A stretch of DNA of 64,000 nt from Shewanella sp. OMA3-2 (GTDB taxonomy: Bacteria > Pseudomonadota > Gammaproteobacteria > Enterobacterales > Shewanellaceae). The stretch is from the NCBI RefSeq assembly GCF_021513195.1, contig NZ_CP090974.1, positions 942,001-1,006,000 of the forward strand, given 5' to 3'. The position numbers and the translations under genes are program-made. Positions 12,765 to 23,358 of this stretch are shown here, piece by piece. The notes beneath the pieces are model-generated. The model ran no database searches and was not told where the DNA came from. It saw only the letters and a list, made by a program, of their open reading frames with translations. Every line of letters begins with the position of its first letter. The first letter of the stretch is position 1.

Positions 12765-13933
12765 TGACTAGAGTTTACCGCATGACGATAGCTTTGCATT
12801 GCCATGGTATTATCACCCAGTTGCTCTTGCACTTGCGCTAAAGCTAACCATCTAGCGCGACTAGGTGCAATTTGACAGGCATTGTACCAATGTATTTTGG
12901 CTTGTTTAAAATCACGAGTTTGTAAGGCTAATTTTGCTAAGCATTCTTGGTAACCGACAAGGTTTTCATGGGTTTGTTCAAATTTGCTGAGTAATTTTCG
13001 AATATCACTATCATGCGCTGTGGCTATTTCAGCAACAGCCTCGAATAAGGGCTCAACAGGATTAGACTTTAATTGTTTTGATAATAGCTTTAATGCTTCA
13101 TCTCTACGTTGTAACTTACATAATCCATAAAGGTATGCAATTAAGGTCTGAGTCTGATTTCGCTCAGATTTACTTAACCACCCCCAACATTTATCGAGCT
13201 CGCTCGCCGTTTTATCAGCAGCTTGATTAATTAAGTTAACATTAGCTTGAGTCGTTATTTCGATGATTTCTTCATCAGAATAGACATGTCGTTTCGCTAA
13301 AGTAGGCATGATTAATTTCAGCGCAGCCCAATCTTGCTGAGCTAGATATAAATCTGCTGCCAGTTTTATCACCGAGTCTTTGCTTTTGCTTGTAGGCTCA
13401 AGTTCATTGAGCAGAGTGCGGGCTTGAGTTAATTCACCTTGTTTCAATAAATAGCGTGTACGAGTTGTTAATGCAGCCGTTTTGGCTAAAGGATCCAATT
13501 GTGCTTTAGCAAGGTAATCATCGCGTTCGGTGATTTTATGTTGATGTTGCGCAGCTCGTGCTGCTGCAAAATAATTAAGTGCTGGTAGTTCGCCATTTTC
13601 AGCACCTTTGATCATCGCTTTTTCGGCGGTTGGCCAATCTTCTTCTGCTAAGGCCAATGCACCCATTAAGGTTTGCTTTTTGGCTTTTTTACTACGCCAA
13701 CGTTCAGGTAAATAGCGACTGCTTAACACTAAAGTTAATAGCAATACTAAGACTCTTTTAGTCAACGCAAGGCCAATATAAAAAGCGATTAATGCAAATA
13801 AGCCAAAAGCTAAACTGGTTTCTATTTGATAGTCCCATATTGCAATATAGATATAGCCTTTGGTTTCTAAAAGATACGGCGTGACACACAAACCTAACAG
13901 AATGATAATCACATAAGCCAACATTTTTATCAT
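12761..13933 (-). CDS. hemY: HemY, haem-biosynthesis-associated TPR membrane protein
   Basis: This 390-residue protein has two hydrophobic segments at its N-terminus (about residues 1-20 and 40-65), followed by an alpha-helical TPR-like domain with the HemY_N signature region around ALAEEDWPTAEKAMIKGAE. Bacterial HemY of this type is an inner-membrane protein encoded with hemC and hemD in gammaproteobacteria; its exact role is not settled, and it is unrelated to the oxidase also called HemY. Its start codon overlaps the hemX stop by four bases, so translation is probably coupled. Length fits the family. Confidence 0.92.
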   Translation of the reverse strand: MIKMLAYVIIILLGLCVTPYLLETKGYIYIAIWDYQIETSLAFGLFALIAFYIGLALTKRVLVLLLTLVLSSRYLPERWRSKKAKKQTLMGALALAEEDWPTAEKAMIKGAENGELPALNYFAAARAAQHQHKITERDDYLAKAQLDPLAKTAALTTRTRYLLKQGELTQARTLLNELEPTSKSKDSVIKLAADLYLAQQDWAALKLIMPTLAKRHVYSDEEIIEITTQANVNLINQAADKTASELDKCWGWLSKSERNQTQTLIAYLYGLCKLQRRDEALKLLSKQLKSNPVEPLFEAVAEIATAHDSDIRKLLSKFEQTHENLVGYQECLAKLALQTRDFKQAKIHWYNACQIAPSRARWLALAQVQEQLGDNTMAMQSYRHAVNSSH

Positions 13934-15126
13934 AGTGCTGGCTCCTCTTCAGGCATCATTTTTCCGTAAGTCATTAACTGTTGTAACAGCGGTGTAGATT
14001 TAAACTGATAAGCATTAACAGATTCAATAGAAAGCTGTGATAACTCTTCAAGCTCAGCAAGCGTATTTTGGGTTCGACGATCTTTGTTATCAAAATACTG
14101 TTTTACCCAACGATGAGCATAATCAATAGCACTGTGATAACCCTGTTGATCATAGTTGTGCAACGAAAACTGAGCTTGTAACAATTTTAGGCGTACATTT
14201 TCGACTAAATACCATTGTTGCTCTAATGGTAGTAGTGGCTCTAAGTCAGTCGTGCGCTCGCGAATAGTAATAAAACCTGCAATAAATTGCTTAAATGACT
14301 TAGATAAATTCGTTTGCCAGTCATCAATGGAATCAGATAGCGGTTCAGCTAATTGATCCACAGTTAAATCTGTGTCAGCTTGATTTAAGGGGAGGTTAGC
14401 CACTTGGTCTATTACGGCATCAATGGCATAAACTGACCCTGCGACATCGGTTGCTTTAATCGAACGAGTTGCGGCAATATCCAGTGCAATGGCTTTACGA
14501 AGTTGATGTAATGCGGGATCTTTCATTGCTTCAATGCGGTTATCAGCCGACTGCAATAAGCTAGCAGCCGTTTGAGGATCTTTTTCAAGCCAGAGTTTTC
14601 TACTTGCCATACGCACTAGATAATCAGCTTCAGACGCCATCCAATGGTTTGGGCTACGTTGGGCGACGACTGCCACTCGCTCTTGTAGTTGTTTCTGAGC
14701 CTGTTGTAGCACAGCCAGCTGCTGATAAGCTTTAGCATCATTAGTTTGTTGCTGTTCTAATTGGGCAATACGCTGGCTTGGCCCGGAGAGTGACTGCAGC
14801 AACTCTTGCTTTAGTTTTTGATTGTTTGTTTCAAGCACAGTTAATTCAACGGCTAGCTCTTGTTGCTGGTCTTGTTGTGAGTTGAGCTGTAAATAAAGCC
14901 AATAACAACCTGCAATAGCAGTACCTGCAGCAAGCCAACTAATAAAAATACTTAATCGAATCCACCATGAGCTGCGTAATTTTCGGTGGCGACTTGAAGG
15001 ACCAGGTTGACGCTTTAGCGCAGGAGAGGCAGCTTTTGCTGCTTGAGGTGAGTCGCCCTTTGCCTGAGGTTTAGATACTAGATCATGAGTATCAACGTCA
15101 GTGGATTCGAGTTTGTTATTTTCCAT
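13930..15126 (-). CDS. hemX: HemX, membrane protein of the hem operon
   Basis: This 398-residue protein has a polar, Pro/Lys-rich cytoplasmic N-terminus, one membrane helix (about residues 52-80), a Gln-rich coiled coil (about 80-155) and a large helical periplasmic domain. HemX is often labelled uroporphyrinogen-III methyltransferase, but no SAM-dependent methyltransferase fold is visible, so that name should not be read as an activity. It is third in hemC-hemD-hemX-hemY, 77 bases after hemD and overlapping hemY. Confidence 0.9.
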   Translation of the reverse strand: MENNKLESTDVDTHDLVSKPQAKGDSPQAAKAASPALKRQPGPSSRHRKLRSSWWIRLSIFISWLAAGTAIAGCYWLYLQLNSQQDQQQELAVELTVLETNNQKLKQELLQSLSGPSQRIAQLEQQQTNDAKAYQQLAVLQQAQKQLQERVAVVAQRSPNHWMASEADYLVRMASRKLWLEKDPQTAASLLQSADNRIEAMKDPALHQLRKAIALDIAATRSIKATDVAGSVYAIDAVIDQVANLPLNQADTDLTVDQLAEPLSDSIDDWQTNLSKSFKQFIAGFITIRERTTDLEPLLPLEQQWYLVENVRLKLLQAQFSLHNYDQQGYHSAIDYAHRWVKQYFDNKDRRTQNTLAELEELSQLSIESVNAYQFKSTPLLQQLMTYGKMMPEEEPAL

Positions 15127-15203
15127 GAACAGTCCTTGAAAGCAAAATACGACAAATTGACGGTGAGAGTCTCACTATCATTAAACAGTGTTAACGGGTG
15201 AAA

Positions 15204-15926
15204 TTACGCTGTTAAACCTAATGCAGCAAGTGTTGCTTGAGTATTTGCTCCATTTGCATTAGTTACTCTGTGTAAACCTAGTGCATTTGCCTGTAATTTC
15301 ACACGATTACTTGGCACTATGATATGACATGAATCTAACCATGCAAATAACTCTTTTGGAATTAATGCAATTAAATTGGTTAATATCTCACCGCTAGTGA
15401 CCACAATTGTGTCGATACCGAAATCTACCCACTGTGGAAAAACCTGTAGATTATCGAATGTTGGACATGAACGTTGGTATACATCCCAATAGCTGACATC
15501 AGCCCCACGTAGTGCAAGTTGTTCAGCGATTGTTTCACGTCCACCAGAGCCGCGACAAATAATAATAGATTGTTTATTAATATGTTGCAGTTGCGGCAGC
15601 GACAAAAGGCCTTCACTGTCTTGGCTATTTTCTGGGGCAGAAAATACTGGCAAATTATACTGTTTTAATGTATCGGCTGTGGCTTGACCTACGGCAAAGT
15701 AATGGCATTGAGTGGGCAATACGTGATGACATTTTTCTACGGTAAATTTGACTGCATTAGTGCTAATAAAAATTAGCTTATCAGCGTTATTAAAAAAATC
15801 TGGAGGCGGGAGATTAGTCGCTTCTACGCTTAAAAGGGGAGTGACTATATGAGCAACTTGATAGTAATCAAGTTGCTCGATCATATCTTGATTACGACCT
15901 TCTGGACGCGTCAGCAAGACTTTCAT
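15204..15926 (-). CDS. hemD: Uroporphyrinogen-III synthase
   Basis: This 240-residue protein begins MKVLLTRPEGRNQDM, the typical HemD start, and carries the two-lobed pattern of the family, including FISTNAVKF and the later VTSGEILTNL. It closes and rearranges hydroxymethylbilane to uroporphyrinogen III in the cytoplasm, directly after HemC. Only 10 bases separate it from the hemC stop, consistent with an operon. HemD diverges fast, but position and motifs make the call firm. Confidence 0.95.
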   Translation of the reverse strand: MKVLLTRPEGRNQDMIEQLDYYQVAHIVTPLLSVEATNLPPPDFFNNADKLIFISTNAVKFTVEKCHHVLPTQCHYFAVGQATADTLKQYNLPVFSAPENSQDSEGLLSLPQLQHINKQSIIICRGSGGRETIAEQLALRGADVSYWDVYQRSCPTFDNLQVFPQWVDFGIDTIVVTSGEILTNLIALIPKELFAWLDSCHIIVPSNRVKLQANALGLHRVTNANGANTQATLAALGLTA

Positions 15927-15936
15927 ATTTTAGCCG

Positions 15937-16872
15937 CTACTGGGCGTAAACAGCATCAAGAATGGCTTTAGCACCACGGCTTAATAAGTCATCAGCGAGC
16001 GCCTGGCCAAGCTCGGTAGCGTGTGTTTTATCACCTACAACCTGACCAGTAATCACCTGACTTCCATCAGGATTACCGACTAAACCACGCAGCGTTAAAG
16101 TATCGCCGACAATTTCGGCATAGGCACCAATAGGCACCTGGCAACCCCCTTCTAAGCGTGTATTCATTGCGCGTTCTGCTAGTACGCGATAACGGGTTTC
16201 TAAATGCTCAAGTGGCGCTAACAAGTTTGTCACGCGCTCGTCATTAGTGCGACACTCAATCCCCACAGCACCTTGGCCGTTTGCTGGTAATGACTCTTCA
16301 GCAGAAATAAAACTTGCGATACGTTGTGCCAATTTAAGGCGGATTAAACCTGCTGCAGCAAGAATAATAGCATCATAGTCACCACTATCTAGTTTAGCCA
16401 AACGGGTACCGACATTACCGCGTAAATCTTTGATAACTAAATCAGGGCGAGCAGCACGAATTTGGCACTGACGACGCAAGCTGGATGTACCAACTACTGC
16501 ACCTTGGGGTAATTGTTGAATTGTTTTGTAGCTATTAGACACAAAGGCGTCACGTGGGTCTTCACGTTCGCAAATAACCTGTAAACCTAGACCTTCGGGA
16601 AAATCAACAGGTACGTCTTTCATTGAATGGACTGCAATATCGGCACGGCCTTCCATAATGGCAACTTCAAGTTCTTTTACAAACAGCCCTTTACCTCCTA
16701 CTTTAGCCAATGGCGTGTCTAACATAACATCGCCTTTAGTGCTCATTGGAAGCAGCTCAACAATTAAACTAGGGTGTATGCGCTCTAACTCAGCTTTAAC
16801 AAACTCAGCTTGCCACATTGCCAGTGGGCTTTTACGGGTTGCGATACGAATAGTGTTTTCAGACATAGCCAT
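15937..16872 (-). CDS. hemC: Hydroxymethylbilane synthase (porphobilinogen deaminase)
   Basis: HemC joins four porphobilinogen units into hydroxymethylbilane. The 311-residue protein shows [16 protein letters not shown] at the start, the active-site stretch HSMKDVP, the arginine-rich [13 protein letters not shown], and the cysteine in [12 protein letters not shown] near residue 245 that binds the dipyrromethane cofactor. A GGAT ribosome site supports the ATG at 16872, with an alternative ATG two codons later. It is divergent from cyaA, as in other gammaproteobacteria. Confidence 0.97.
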   Translation of the reverse strand: MAMSENTIRIATRKSPLAMWQAEFVKAELERIHPSLIVELLPMSTKGDVMLDTPLAKVGGKGLFVKELEVAIMEGRADIAVHSMKDVPVDFPEGLGLQVICEREDPRDAFVSNSYKTIQQLPQGAVVGTSSLRRQCQIRAARPDLVIKDLRGNVGTRLAKLDSGDYDAIILAAAGLIRLKLAQRIASFISAEESLPANGQGAVGIECRTNDERVTNLLAPLEHLETRYRVLAERAMNTRLEGGCQVPIGAYAEIVGDTLTLRGLVGNPDGSQVITGQVVGDKTHATELGQALADDLLSRGAKAILDAVYAQ

Positions 16873-17238
16873 ATTTATCCATCAACTAACAGTAATTGCG
16901 CTAATGCTAACATTGGATTAAGGAGTTTGTCATAACTGTGTTGAAATTGTTTGAAGTTGCGCGATGATCTCGTCATTTAGTCTTGATCTGCTTGATATTA
17001 GGGGAACGATAAAACAGCAGTAGTACCAAAGCTATTTAAAGAAGATGAAATTGTTAGGCGAGGTTAAGCTTGATTTAGCACTACATGTGGTATGGTGTGC
17101 GGTTAATGGTTGTTTGATCACCAGTAGCATTGATTATGCCTTTGATTTTTTGTATACGACCTTTGGGCAGATTGCCAAAATTGAATTTAATGTTAACCTT
17201 GTCGCATATAAATAGATTATTAGATATAGCCCACCCCA
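16873..17238. other. Divergent hemC-cyaA regulatory region
   Basis: These 366 bases separate the divergent hemC and cyaA genes, so both promoters should be here. No convincing CRP palindrome or strong -35/-10 pair was found by eye. No small gene is visible. Confidence 0.6.
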
Positions 17239-19745
17239 GTGCATCAAAATGAGTTACAGACTATGGTGTTGAACGATGGCGTCGCGAAGATGGGGGATTT
17301 AAGGTTGAAATCTTTGCACAGTTCCCCCCATTTAAATACTGACAATACTAGCGCAATTTATCGTGCTGAAAAATTGAATTCGTTGAGGTTACAACGGGTT
17401 AAGTTAACTTTGCCCCAACAACAGTATCAGTTGTTCTTACTCATACCTTACCTTTTACAGATTAATCATATTCAATTGCGGGTTTTATCGATGCTGCAAC
17501 ACCATCGGGAGTTTTTGGTTTCAACTTTTCATCTGCGCTCGAGCAAGCATGTATAATCATCGGCATTCCTTATATATCAGCAACTTCTGAGCAACCTGAT
17601 GCATTTGAAGGCATTTACGCCATGGGAAGCTCATCCAGTTTTGGCCAAAACGTCAATAGTGATGTCGACATCTGGTTAGTGCATAACAGAACCTTGAGTC
17701 AGGTAGGTATAAATTTACTCCATAGAAAAGCTGTTCAATTAACAACTTGGTTTGCTCAATTTGATTTTGAAGTGAATTTTTACTTTATTCATCCTAATCA
17801 ATTCCGCGAATGCAGTTTGTATGAGAACTGCCAACCATTAGGAGAAGAGCACAGTGGTTCTGTGCAGCATTGGCTGTTATTGGAAGAATTTTATCGCACC
17901 CATATTCGATTAGCAGGTAAACATGTGGCTTGGTGGCCTGAAGCAAGTGGTGATGAATTACTGTTTTTGGGAGACTTGAAAAATTTACCTGCTAGTGAGT
18001 ATTTTGGTGCATCTTTATGGCAGTTATATAAAGGTCTCAATAAGCCGCATAAAGCGTTACTCAAGGTATTGTTGCTTGAGGTTTACGCTAGCGAATATCC
18101 GCAAAATCACATGGCTACAGAAAAAGTTTGGCAATATTGTTTAAATGATAATTTTTCTGAAGATAATGATGCTTACCTTATTCTATATCAGCGTATAGAA
18201 CATTATTTATTCTCCCGCCGAGAAGTTAAAAGGCTTGAAATTGTACGACGTTGTTTTTACCTTAAATGCGGCATCGCATTATCTGAACCACAACAAACAC
18301 AGCGTGATTGGCGTTATCAAAAATTAACGGATATGGTCACCAATTGGCGTTGGCCCTATAGTCTATTAGTCACCTTAGACAATGCAAAAAACTGGCATTC
18401 TGGTCAATTACAATGGTTTAACCAGCAGTTAAATGAGTTGTTGCTTGCTAGCTATAAAAACCTGCTGCAGTTTGCTTCTAAGCATGAACTTAGCGATCGC
18501 ATGAGAGTTGAGGAGCTTGGCCTATTAGCGCGTAAGCTACATGGTTCTTTCAGTGATGACCCTCATACTTTACCACCACTGAATCCACTGTGGAGTCTAA
18601 ATGTAAGTGAACCAGAACTTGCGGTATGGTTTTCAAAAAAGAAGACTCAATATCAATTGTTTAGAGGTGCCAGTGTCGCGGACAAACTAATCGGACAGCA
18701 AGCATTGTTTGTCGGAAAAACAGACGTAGATGTAGTCGCTTGGGCAGTGATGAATGGGTTGGTTACCGATAAAACATATTGGTATAGCATAGGACGAGAT
18801 AAAGCTTACGCCACCAAATTAGCACGTCTAGCGAAAAGGTTAATGCCAAATGTTAATCATAACATTGAAGTGACCAAACGCCATTTATGCCAACCTTGGT
18901 TTTATCAGCATGTGATTGTTATCGCCAATATGAATAATGATGTTACTGAGCAATGGCTAGGGCAAGAGATCATGGTCGATTATATGAATGGTGATATTTT
19001 GTCTTTAGGTCGTGATAAGCAAAATATGGTGTCGAGTATTGATGTTATCAGCCTAAACAGTTGGGGTGAATGGCACAGTCATCGCTTTGAAGGTGAAGTT
19101 GCTGTATTAGAGGCACTGTCTTTTTTAGTACTAGGATTGAAACGTGCCAATGCACAAAGTCAGGTATCGGTATTATCCTGTTCAGCTAAGTTGGTCAAAC
19201 AAATCCAGGACCAACTGACTCAACTATTGAGACTATGCCATCAAACCATTCAAAACGTCAGTGACAGCCAAACATTGCTAATTGAACTCAATATTGGCAG
19301 TCAAAAATACGGTCTACATTTCAACTCCTTGGGTATGGTTTATAAAGAGTTAACTAGCGCTAGCACTCTGTTTCACTATAACAGGCCCCGCCTAGTGACT
19401 CATTTACCTCGCCCAGAGCTTAATAATGAACCATTTTCTACGGTACCAGCAATTATTCAACGTTATGTAGCTCAAGGTGCAAAACAGTTTTTTTTGCGTC
19501 CATTGGGTCATAAATTGGAAGTTATTTTAGTCGATGAAACGAATGTATTGACGCATAGCGTGCTCGACAATATGACGATCGGCCAGTTAGTGAGTCAACA
19601 GAGTTTAAGTTTTCTGAAAGACAGCCATAGTGATCAGCAGGCATTTTTTAATATGCCGCAATTTTTTCGATTAGTGAGAAAAGAGGGCGTATTGCAGGTA
19701 GAGCCTTTTGGCGTAACGGAAGATGAAATGGGCTCAACTTTCTAG
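17239..19745 (+). CDS. cyaA: Class I adenylate cyclase, interrupted by a one-base frameshift
   Basis: CyaA makes cAMP from ATP in the cytoplasm. The coding sequence lies in two frames: 17239-about 17479 (ending INHIQL) and then a frame starting GFIDAATPSG that runs to 19745. Supplying one base near 17479 (TTGCGGGT to TTGCNGGGT) restores an INHxQLPGFIDAA-type sequence and gives about 835 residues, close to the 848 of E. coli. The nucleotidyltransferase motif MGSSSSFG followed by SDVDIW begins at 17622. The start is uncertain: GTG 17239, ATG 17263 or ATG 17290. If the deletion is real, the catalytic domain could only be translated by reinitiation, so the strain would probably lack cAMP; a sequence error is the likelier explanation. 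Confidence 0.9.
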
Positions 19746-19773
19746 TTAAGCCCATTAACAATGGTAGCTGTGA

Positions 19774-20103
19774 TTAAATTGTAATCACTATGCCACCTTG
19801 TTTTGCAATTGAATCAAGCACAAATGGTACAAAATCAATGTTATTACGGGTGTCTAACCATTTACCATTTTGGTAAGCAAAGTGATATCCACCTGTTTTG
19901 GTCGCTAACCAGATCTCATGCAAAGGTTCTTGCTTGTTGATCACAATTTGCGAACCATCTTCAAAGGTCAATTGCACTACATTACCGCTATAGTCGATAT
20001 CCACATCCGCGTCTTGCTCGTCAATTGCGGTTTCAATAGCACTATCGATTGCGCTGAATATTTCATCAGCTAATTGGTGAAACTCTGTATCTGTCATAGC
20101 CAT
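19774..20103 (-). CDS. cyaY: Iron donor protein CyaY (bacterial frataxin)
   Basis: This 109-residue protein has the frataxin pattern: an acidic first helix ([20 protein letters not shown]), a beta-sheet with [32 protein letters not shown] and a C-terminal helix. Frataxins bind iron and modulate iron-sulphur cluster assembly with IscS. It lies convergent with cyaA and divergent from lptM, the standard gammaproteobacterial arrangement. An AGGA site favours the first ATG; a second Met two codons in is possible. Confidence 0.95.
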   Translation of the reverse strand: MAMTDTEFHQLADEIFSAIDSAIETAIDEQDADVDIDYSGNVVQLTFEDGSQIVINKQEPLHEIWLATKTGGYHFAYQNGKWLDTRNNIDFVPFVLDSIAKQGGIVITI

Positions 20104-20170
20104 GCATTTCTATCCTTTGCTTTCTGCGTGATGAATGCGATTATAAGGCCTTTATTGATTAGATGCACAG

Positions 20171-20371
20171 ATGTTGAGAAAAATGAGACTGCTTTTATTA
20201 CTTTTGCTTGCTAGCCTAGTGCTAAGTGCCTGTGGTCAGAAAGGGCCTTTATATAAAACTCCCGCACCGGAAGACAATAAAACTTCCGCAGCGCCAGTGA
20301 CGACTGACATAAAAGCATCACCGGCAGAAGCACCAACAGAAGCAGAATCAATAGCTGATAAGCAGCAATAA
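20171..20371 (+). CDS. lptM: LptM-like lipoprotein (YifL)
   Basis: This 66-residue lipoprotein has a Leu-rich signal peptide ending LSACGQKGPLYKTP, the diagnostic LptM/YifL lipobox and motif. In E. coli LptM joins the LptD/LptE complex and helps LptD form its correct disulphides. The tail is Pro/Ala/Thr/Glu-rich and probably disordered. It precedes lysA by 15 bases, so the two are likely co-transcribed. Confidence 0.9.
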   Translation: MLRKMRLLLLLLLASLVLSACGQKGPLYKTPAPEDNKTSAAPVTTDIKASPAEAPTEAESIADKQQ

Positions 20372-20386
20372 TATAGGGAACGCATT

Positions 20387-21631
20387 GTGGATTTTTTTAC
20401 TTATCAAAACAATAATTTATTTGCCGAAGGTTGTGACGTCAGTGGATTAGCCAAAAAATATGGTACGCCACTGTATATTTATTCCCGTGCAACACTAGAG
20501 CGCCATTGGCATGCTTTTGATAAGGCTGTCGCTAATCATCCTCATTTGGTTTGTTATGCGGTAAAAGCGAATTCTAACTTAGGTGTACTCAACGCCTTAG
20601 CCCGCCTTGGTAGTGGTTTCGATATTGTATCTGGCGGTGAATTGTCACGAGTGTTACAAGCCGGTGGTGACCCTAAAAAAGTGGTTTTTTCCGGTGTAGG
20701 TAAAACCGTCATTGAAATGGAGCAGGCATTACAGATCGGTATTTATTGTTTTAATGTTGAATCAAGTGCCGAACTTGAACTGTTAAATGAGGTCGCTGGC
20801 CGTTTAGGTAAAATCGCGCCGGTATCATTACGGGTTAATCCTGATGTAGATGCAGGAACGCACCCTTATATTTCTACCGGCTTAAAAGAAAATAAGTTTG
20901 GCATTGCGATGGAAGAGGCTGAACAGGTTTTTGCCCGTGCAGCTGAATTACCTCATTTACATGTTAAAGGGGTAGATTGCCATATTGGCTCGCAGTTAAC
21001 TGAATTAAAACCTTTTTTAGATGCTATGGATCGTATGCTGTCTTTAATAGACCGTTTAGCTGAACAAGGTATTGTGATTGAGCATTTTGATGTAGGCGGC
21101 GGGTTAGGTGTGCCTTACAATAATGAAACACCTCCTCATCCAGATGCCTACGCCGCAGCGTTACTTGAACGCTTAGGGCAAAGACCTATCAAGCTGATTT
21201 TTGAACCAGGACGAGCTATTGCTGCCAATGCGGGTATTTTTGTTACTGAAGTCTTGTTCCTCAAAGAAAACAGCGACAAACGCTTTGCAATTGTGGATGG
21301 AGCAATGAACGACTTAATCCGCCCATCCCTTTACAGTGCATGGCAGAATATTATCCCCGTAATAAAAACAACCGCACCAACTCAGGCTTATGATGTCGTT
21401 GGCCCTGTATGTGAAACCGGTGATTTTTTAGGTAAAGACAGACAATTAGCGGTTAAAGCAGGCGACTTGTTAGCAGTACGTTCAAGTGGTGCATATGGCT
21501 TTGTGATGTCATCCAATTATAACTCTCGCCCACGGGTGGCTGAAGTGATGGTTGATGGTGAACAGGATATACTGGTGCGTGAGCGTGAAACCGTGGCGCA
21601 ACTTTGGCAAGGTGAACACCTGCTACCTTAA
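20387..21631 (+). CDS. lysA: Diaminopimelate decarboxylase
   Basis: LysA converts meso-diaminopimelate to lysine using PLP. The 414-residue protein shows the PLP lysine in CYAVKANSNLGVL, HIGSQL, the glycine loop GGGLGVPY, EPGRAI, and the active-site cysteine segment GPVCETGDFLG. The start is GTG at 20387, supported by AGGGAA six bases upstream. Placement with dapF puts the last two diaminopimelate/lysine enzymes side by side. Confidence 0.97.
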   Translation: MDFFTYQNNNLFAEGCDVSGLAKKYGTPLYIYSRATLERHWHAFDKAVANHPHLVCYAVKANSNLGVLNALARLGSGFDIVSGGELSRVLQAGGDPKKVVFSGVGKTVIEMEQALQIGIYCFNVESSAELELLNEVAGRLGKIAPVSLRVNPDVDAGTHPYISTGLKENKFGIAMEEAEQVFARAAELPHLHVKGVDCHIGSQLTELKPFLDAMDRMLSLIDRLAEQGIVIEHFDVGGGLGVPYNNETPPHPDAYAAALLERLGQRPIKLIFEPGRAIAANAGIFVTEVLFLKENSDKRFAIVDGAMNDLIRPSLYSAWQNIIPVIKTTAPTQAYDVVGPVCETGDFLGKDRQLAVKAGDLLAVRSSGAYGFVMSSNYNSRPRVAEVMVDGEQDILVRERETVAQLWQGEHLLP

Positions 21632-21656
21632 TGAGTAAATGGAAAAGGAAACACCT

Positions 21657-22484
21657 TTGATTCAATTCACTAAAATGCATGGGCTAGGTAACGACTTTAT
21701 GGTTGTTGATGGTATTACCCAGAATGTATTTTTTTCGCCAGAGCAAATACGTCGATTAGCTAATCGAAATTTTGGGATTGGTTTTGATCAATTATTATTG
21801 GTCGAACCTCCCTATGATCCTGATTTAGATTTTCATTACCGTATTTTTAATGCCGATGGTAGCGAAGTTGAGCAATGTGGTAATGGCGCGCGATGCTTCG
21901 CTCGTTTTGTGCGTAATAAAGGCTTAACCAACAAGAATAAAATTCGCGTCAGCACCAGTTCGGGTAAAATAACTCTGCGTATTGAACGGGATGGCTTAGT
22001 GACGGTGAATATGGGCGTACCTGTAACAGACCCTAATCACATTCCGTTTAAAGCTAAAAAGAGTGAAAAAACCTATCTACTGCAAACACCGATGCAGACT
22101 TTCTTATGTGGTGCCGTTTCCATGGGGAATCCACATTGTGTATTAGAAGTGGAAGACGTAGAAAATGCAGCGGTTGCGGAAATAGGTGCCATGCTAACCA
22201 ACCACGAACGATTCCCTAAAGGGGTGAATGTGGGCTTTATGCAAGTGATAAGCTCAGGTCATATTAAGCTTAGGGTTTATGAGCGTGGCGCTGCCGAAAC
22301 GCTTGCTTGTGGCACTGGAGCCTGTGCTGCTGTTGCGGTAGGTATACTACAAGATAAGTTAGATAAAGAAGTTCGAGTGGACTTACCGGGTGGTTCATTG
22401 ACCATTAATTGGGAAGGTGAAGGCAAGTCGTTGTGGATGACAGGTCCAGCTGAACATGTATATGATGGTCAAATACAGTTGTAA
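21657..22484 (+). CDS. dapF: Diaminopimelate epimerase
   Basis: DapF interconverts LL- and meso-diaminopimelate for lysine and peptidoglycan. Both catalytic cysteines are visible, in [12 protein letters not shown] and [12 protein letters not shown]. An ATG at 21639 gives 281 residues, but AAGGA lies inside those extra codons and sits correctly for a TTG at 21657. That start yields the usual family N-terminus (M)[13 protein letters not shown], so I favour TTG 21657. It follows lysA closely. Confidence 0.95.
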   Translation: MIQFTKMHGLGNDFMVVDGITQNVFFSPEQIRRLANRNFGIGFDQLLLVEPPYDPDLDFHYRIFNADGSEVEQCGNGARCFARFVRNKGLTNKNKIRVSTSSGKITLRIERDGLVTVNMGVPVTDPNHIPFKAKKSEKTYLLQTPMQTFLCGAVSMGNPHCVLEVEDVENAAVAEIGAMLTNHERFPKGVNVGFMQVISSGHIKLRVYERGAAETLACGTGACAAVAVGILQDKLDKEVRVDLPGGSLTINWEGEGKSLWMTGPAEHVYDGQIQL

Positions 22485-22506
22485 TATTTAGGTAGATTAA
22501 TTTTTT

Positions 22507-23238
22507 ATGAGTGAGATAACGTCAACTGCTGATGTGGCATCAAACCAAGATACATTATCAAACGCACCATCAGATATTGATGCAATTGGTCAAGATTTGA
22601 GCGCTGAAATGTTGGCGAATTTTCGTAACCAAGTGTTAGATGAAAATCTAGTGCGTGAATATTTACTCGATAACCCTGAGTTTTTCAATCGTCACCCTGA
22701 GTTATTGATCGCGCTAAAGTTGAATCATCATCAGCGTGGGGTAGTGTCACTGGTTGAGCGAAGGCAAGAAATGCTGCGCAGTAAGGTGACTCAGCTTGAA
22801 GAAGAAATTACCGCACTAATGAATGTGGCAAAGCAGAATGAGCGCATTTTTTTGTTCAATAATGAATTGTCATTTCAATTACTGGCTTGCAAAGAGCTAA
22901 GTGAACTTAGGCAAACATTGTTTGAAGGATTAAAGGCTGAATTTGGTTTCACCCATGTGCGTTTAATTACCGTTCATGATATTGACAGTGAATTAGCTAA
23001 TATTTGGCGTCATCGCATTCACAATAATTATTATTTTGGCCGATTAACCCAGTCAGAATCAAAACGTTTATTTGGTAGTGAAGTTGGTTCTGTTGCATTA
23101 ACCAGATTATCTGCTGAAAATGGTCAGGTCATATTTGCCATAGCGAGCGCAGACGCTGCTCATTTTTACCCTAATATGGATTCGTTATTATTTAGCCAAT
23201 TACGTCGCTTGCTGAGCCATTTATTAGCGACATTTTGA
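22507..23238 (+). CDS. DUF484 family protein
   Basis: This 243-residue protein has the DUF484 layout: a helical section LVREYLLDNPEFFNRHPEL, a coiled coil around QEMLRSKVTQLEEEI, then a GAF-like domain. The family is standard between dapF and xerC in gammaproteobacteria. Its biochemical function is unknown. It lies 22 bases after dapF and is probably in the same operon. The first 25 residues are Ser/Thr/Asp-rich and likely disordered. Confidence 0.92.
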   Translation: MSEITSTADVASNQDTLSNAPSDIDAIGQDLSAEMLANFRNQVLDENLVREYLLDNPEFFNRHPELLIALKLNHHQRGVVSLVERRQEMLRSKVTQLEEEITALMNVAKQNERIFLFNNELSFQLLACKELSELRQTLFEGLKAEFGFTHVRLITVHDIDSELANIWRHRIHNNYYFGRLTQSESKRLFGSEVGSVALTRLSAENGQVIFAIASADAAHFYPNMDSLLFSQLRRLLSHLLATF

Positions 23239-23358
23239 CCTAGTGATTGGTAACTGATTCGTGCATGGTCTAGTCTTGGTGTAGTGTTCAAACAATATGA
23301 TATTCAAGGTTATGGCGTTCAAGATGCGGCTGCGTGCACACATTAAGCAGGAATTGCA

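Noticed and set aside
19730..19753. Hairpin around the cyaA stop codon
   Set aside because: The stem has a mismatch and no T run follows on either strand, so evidence for a terminator is too weak.
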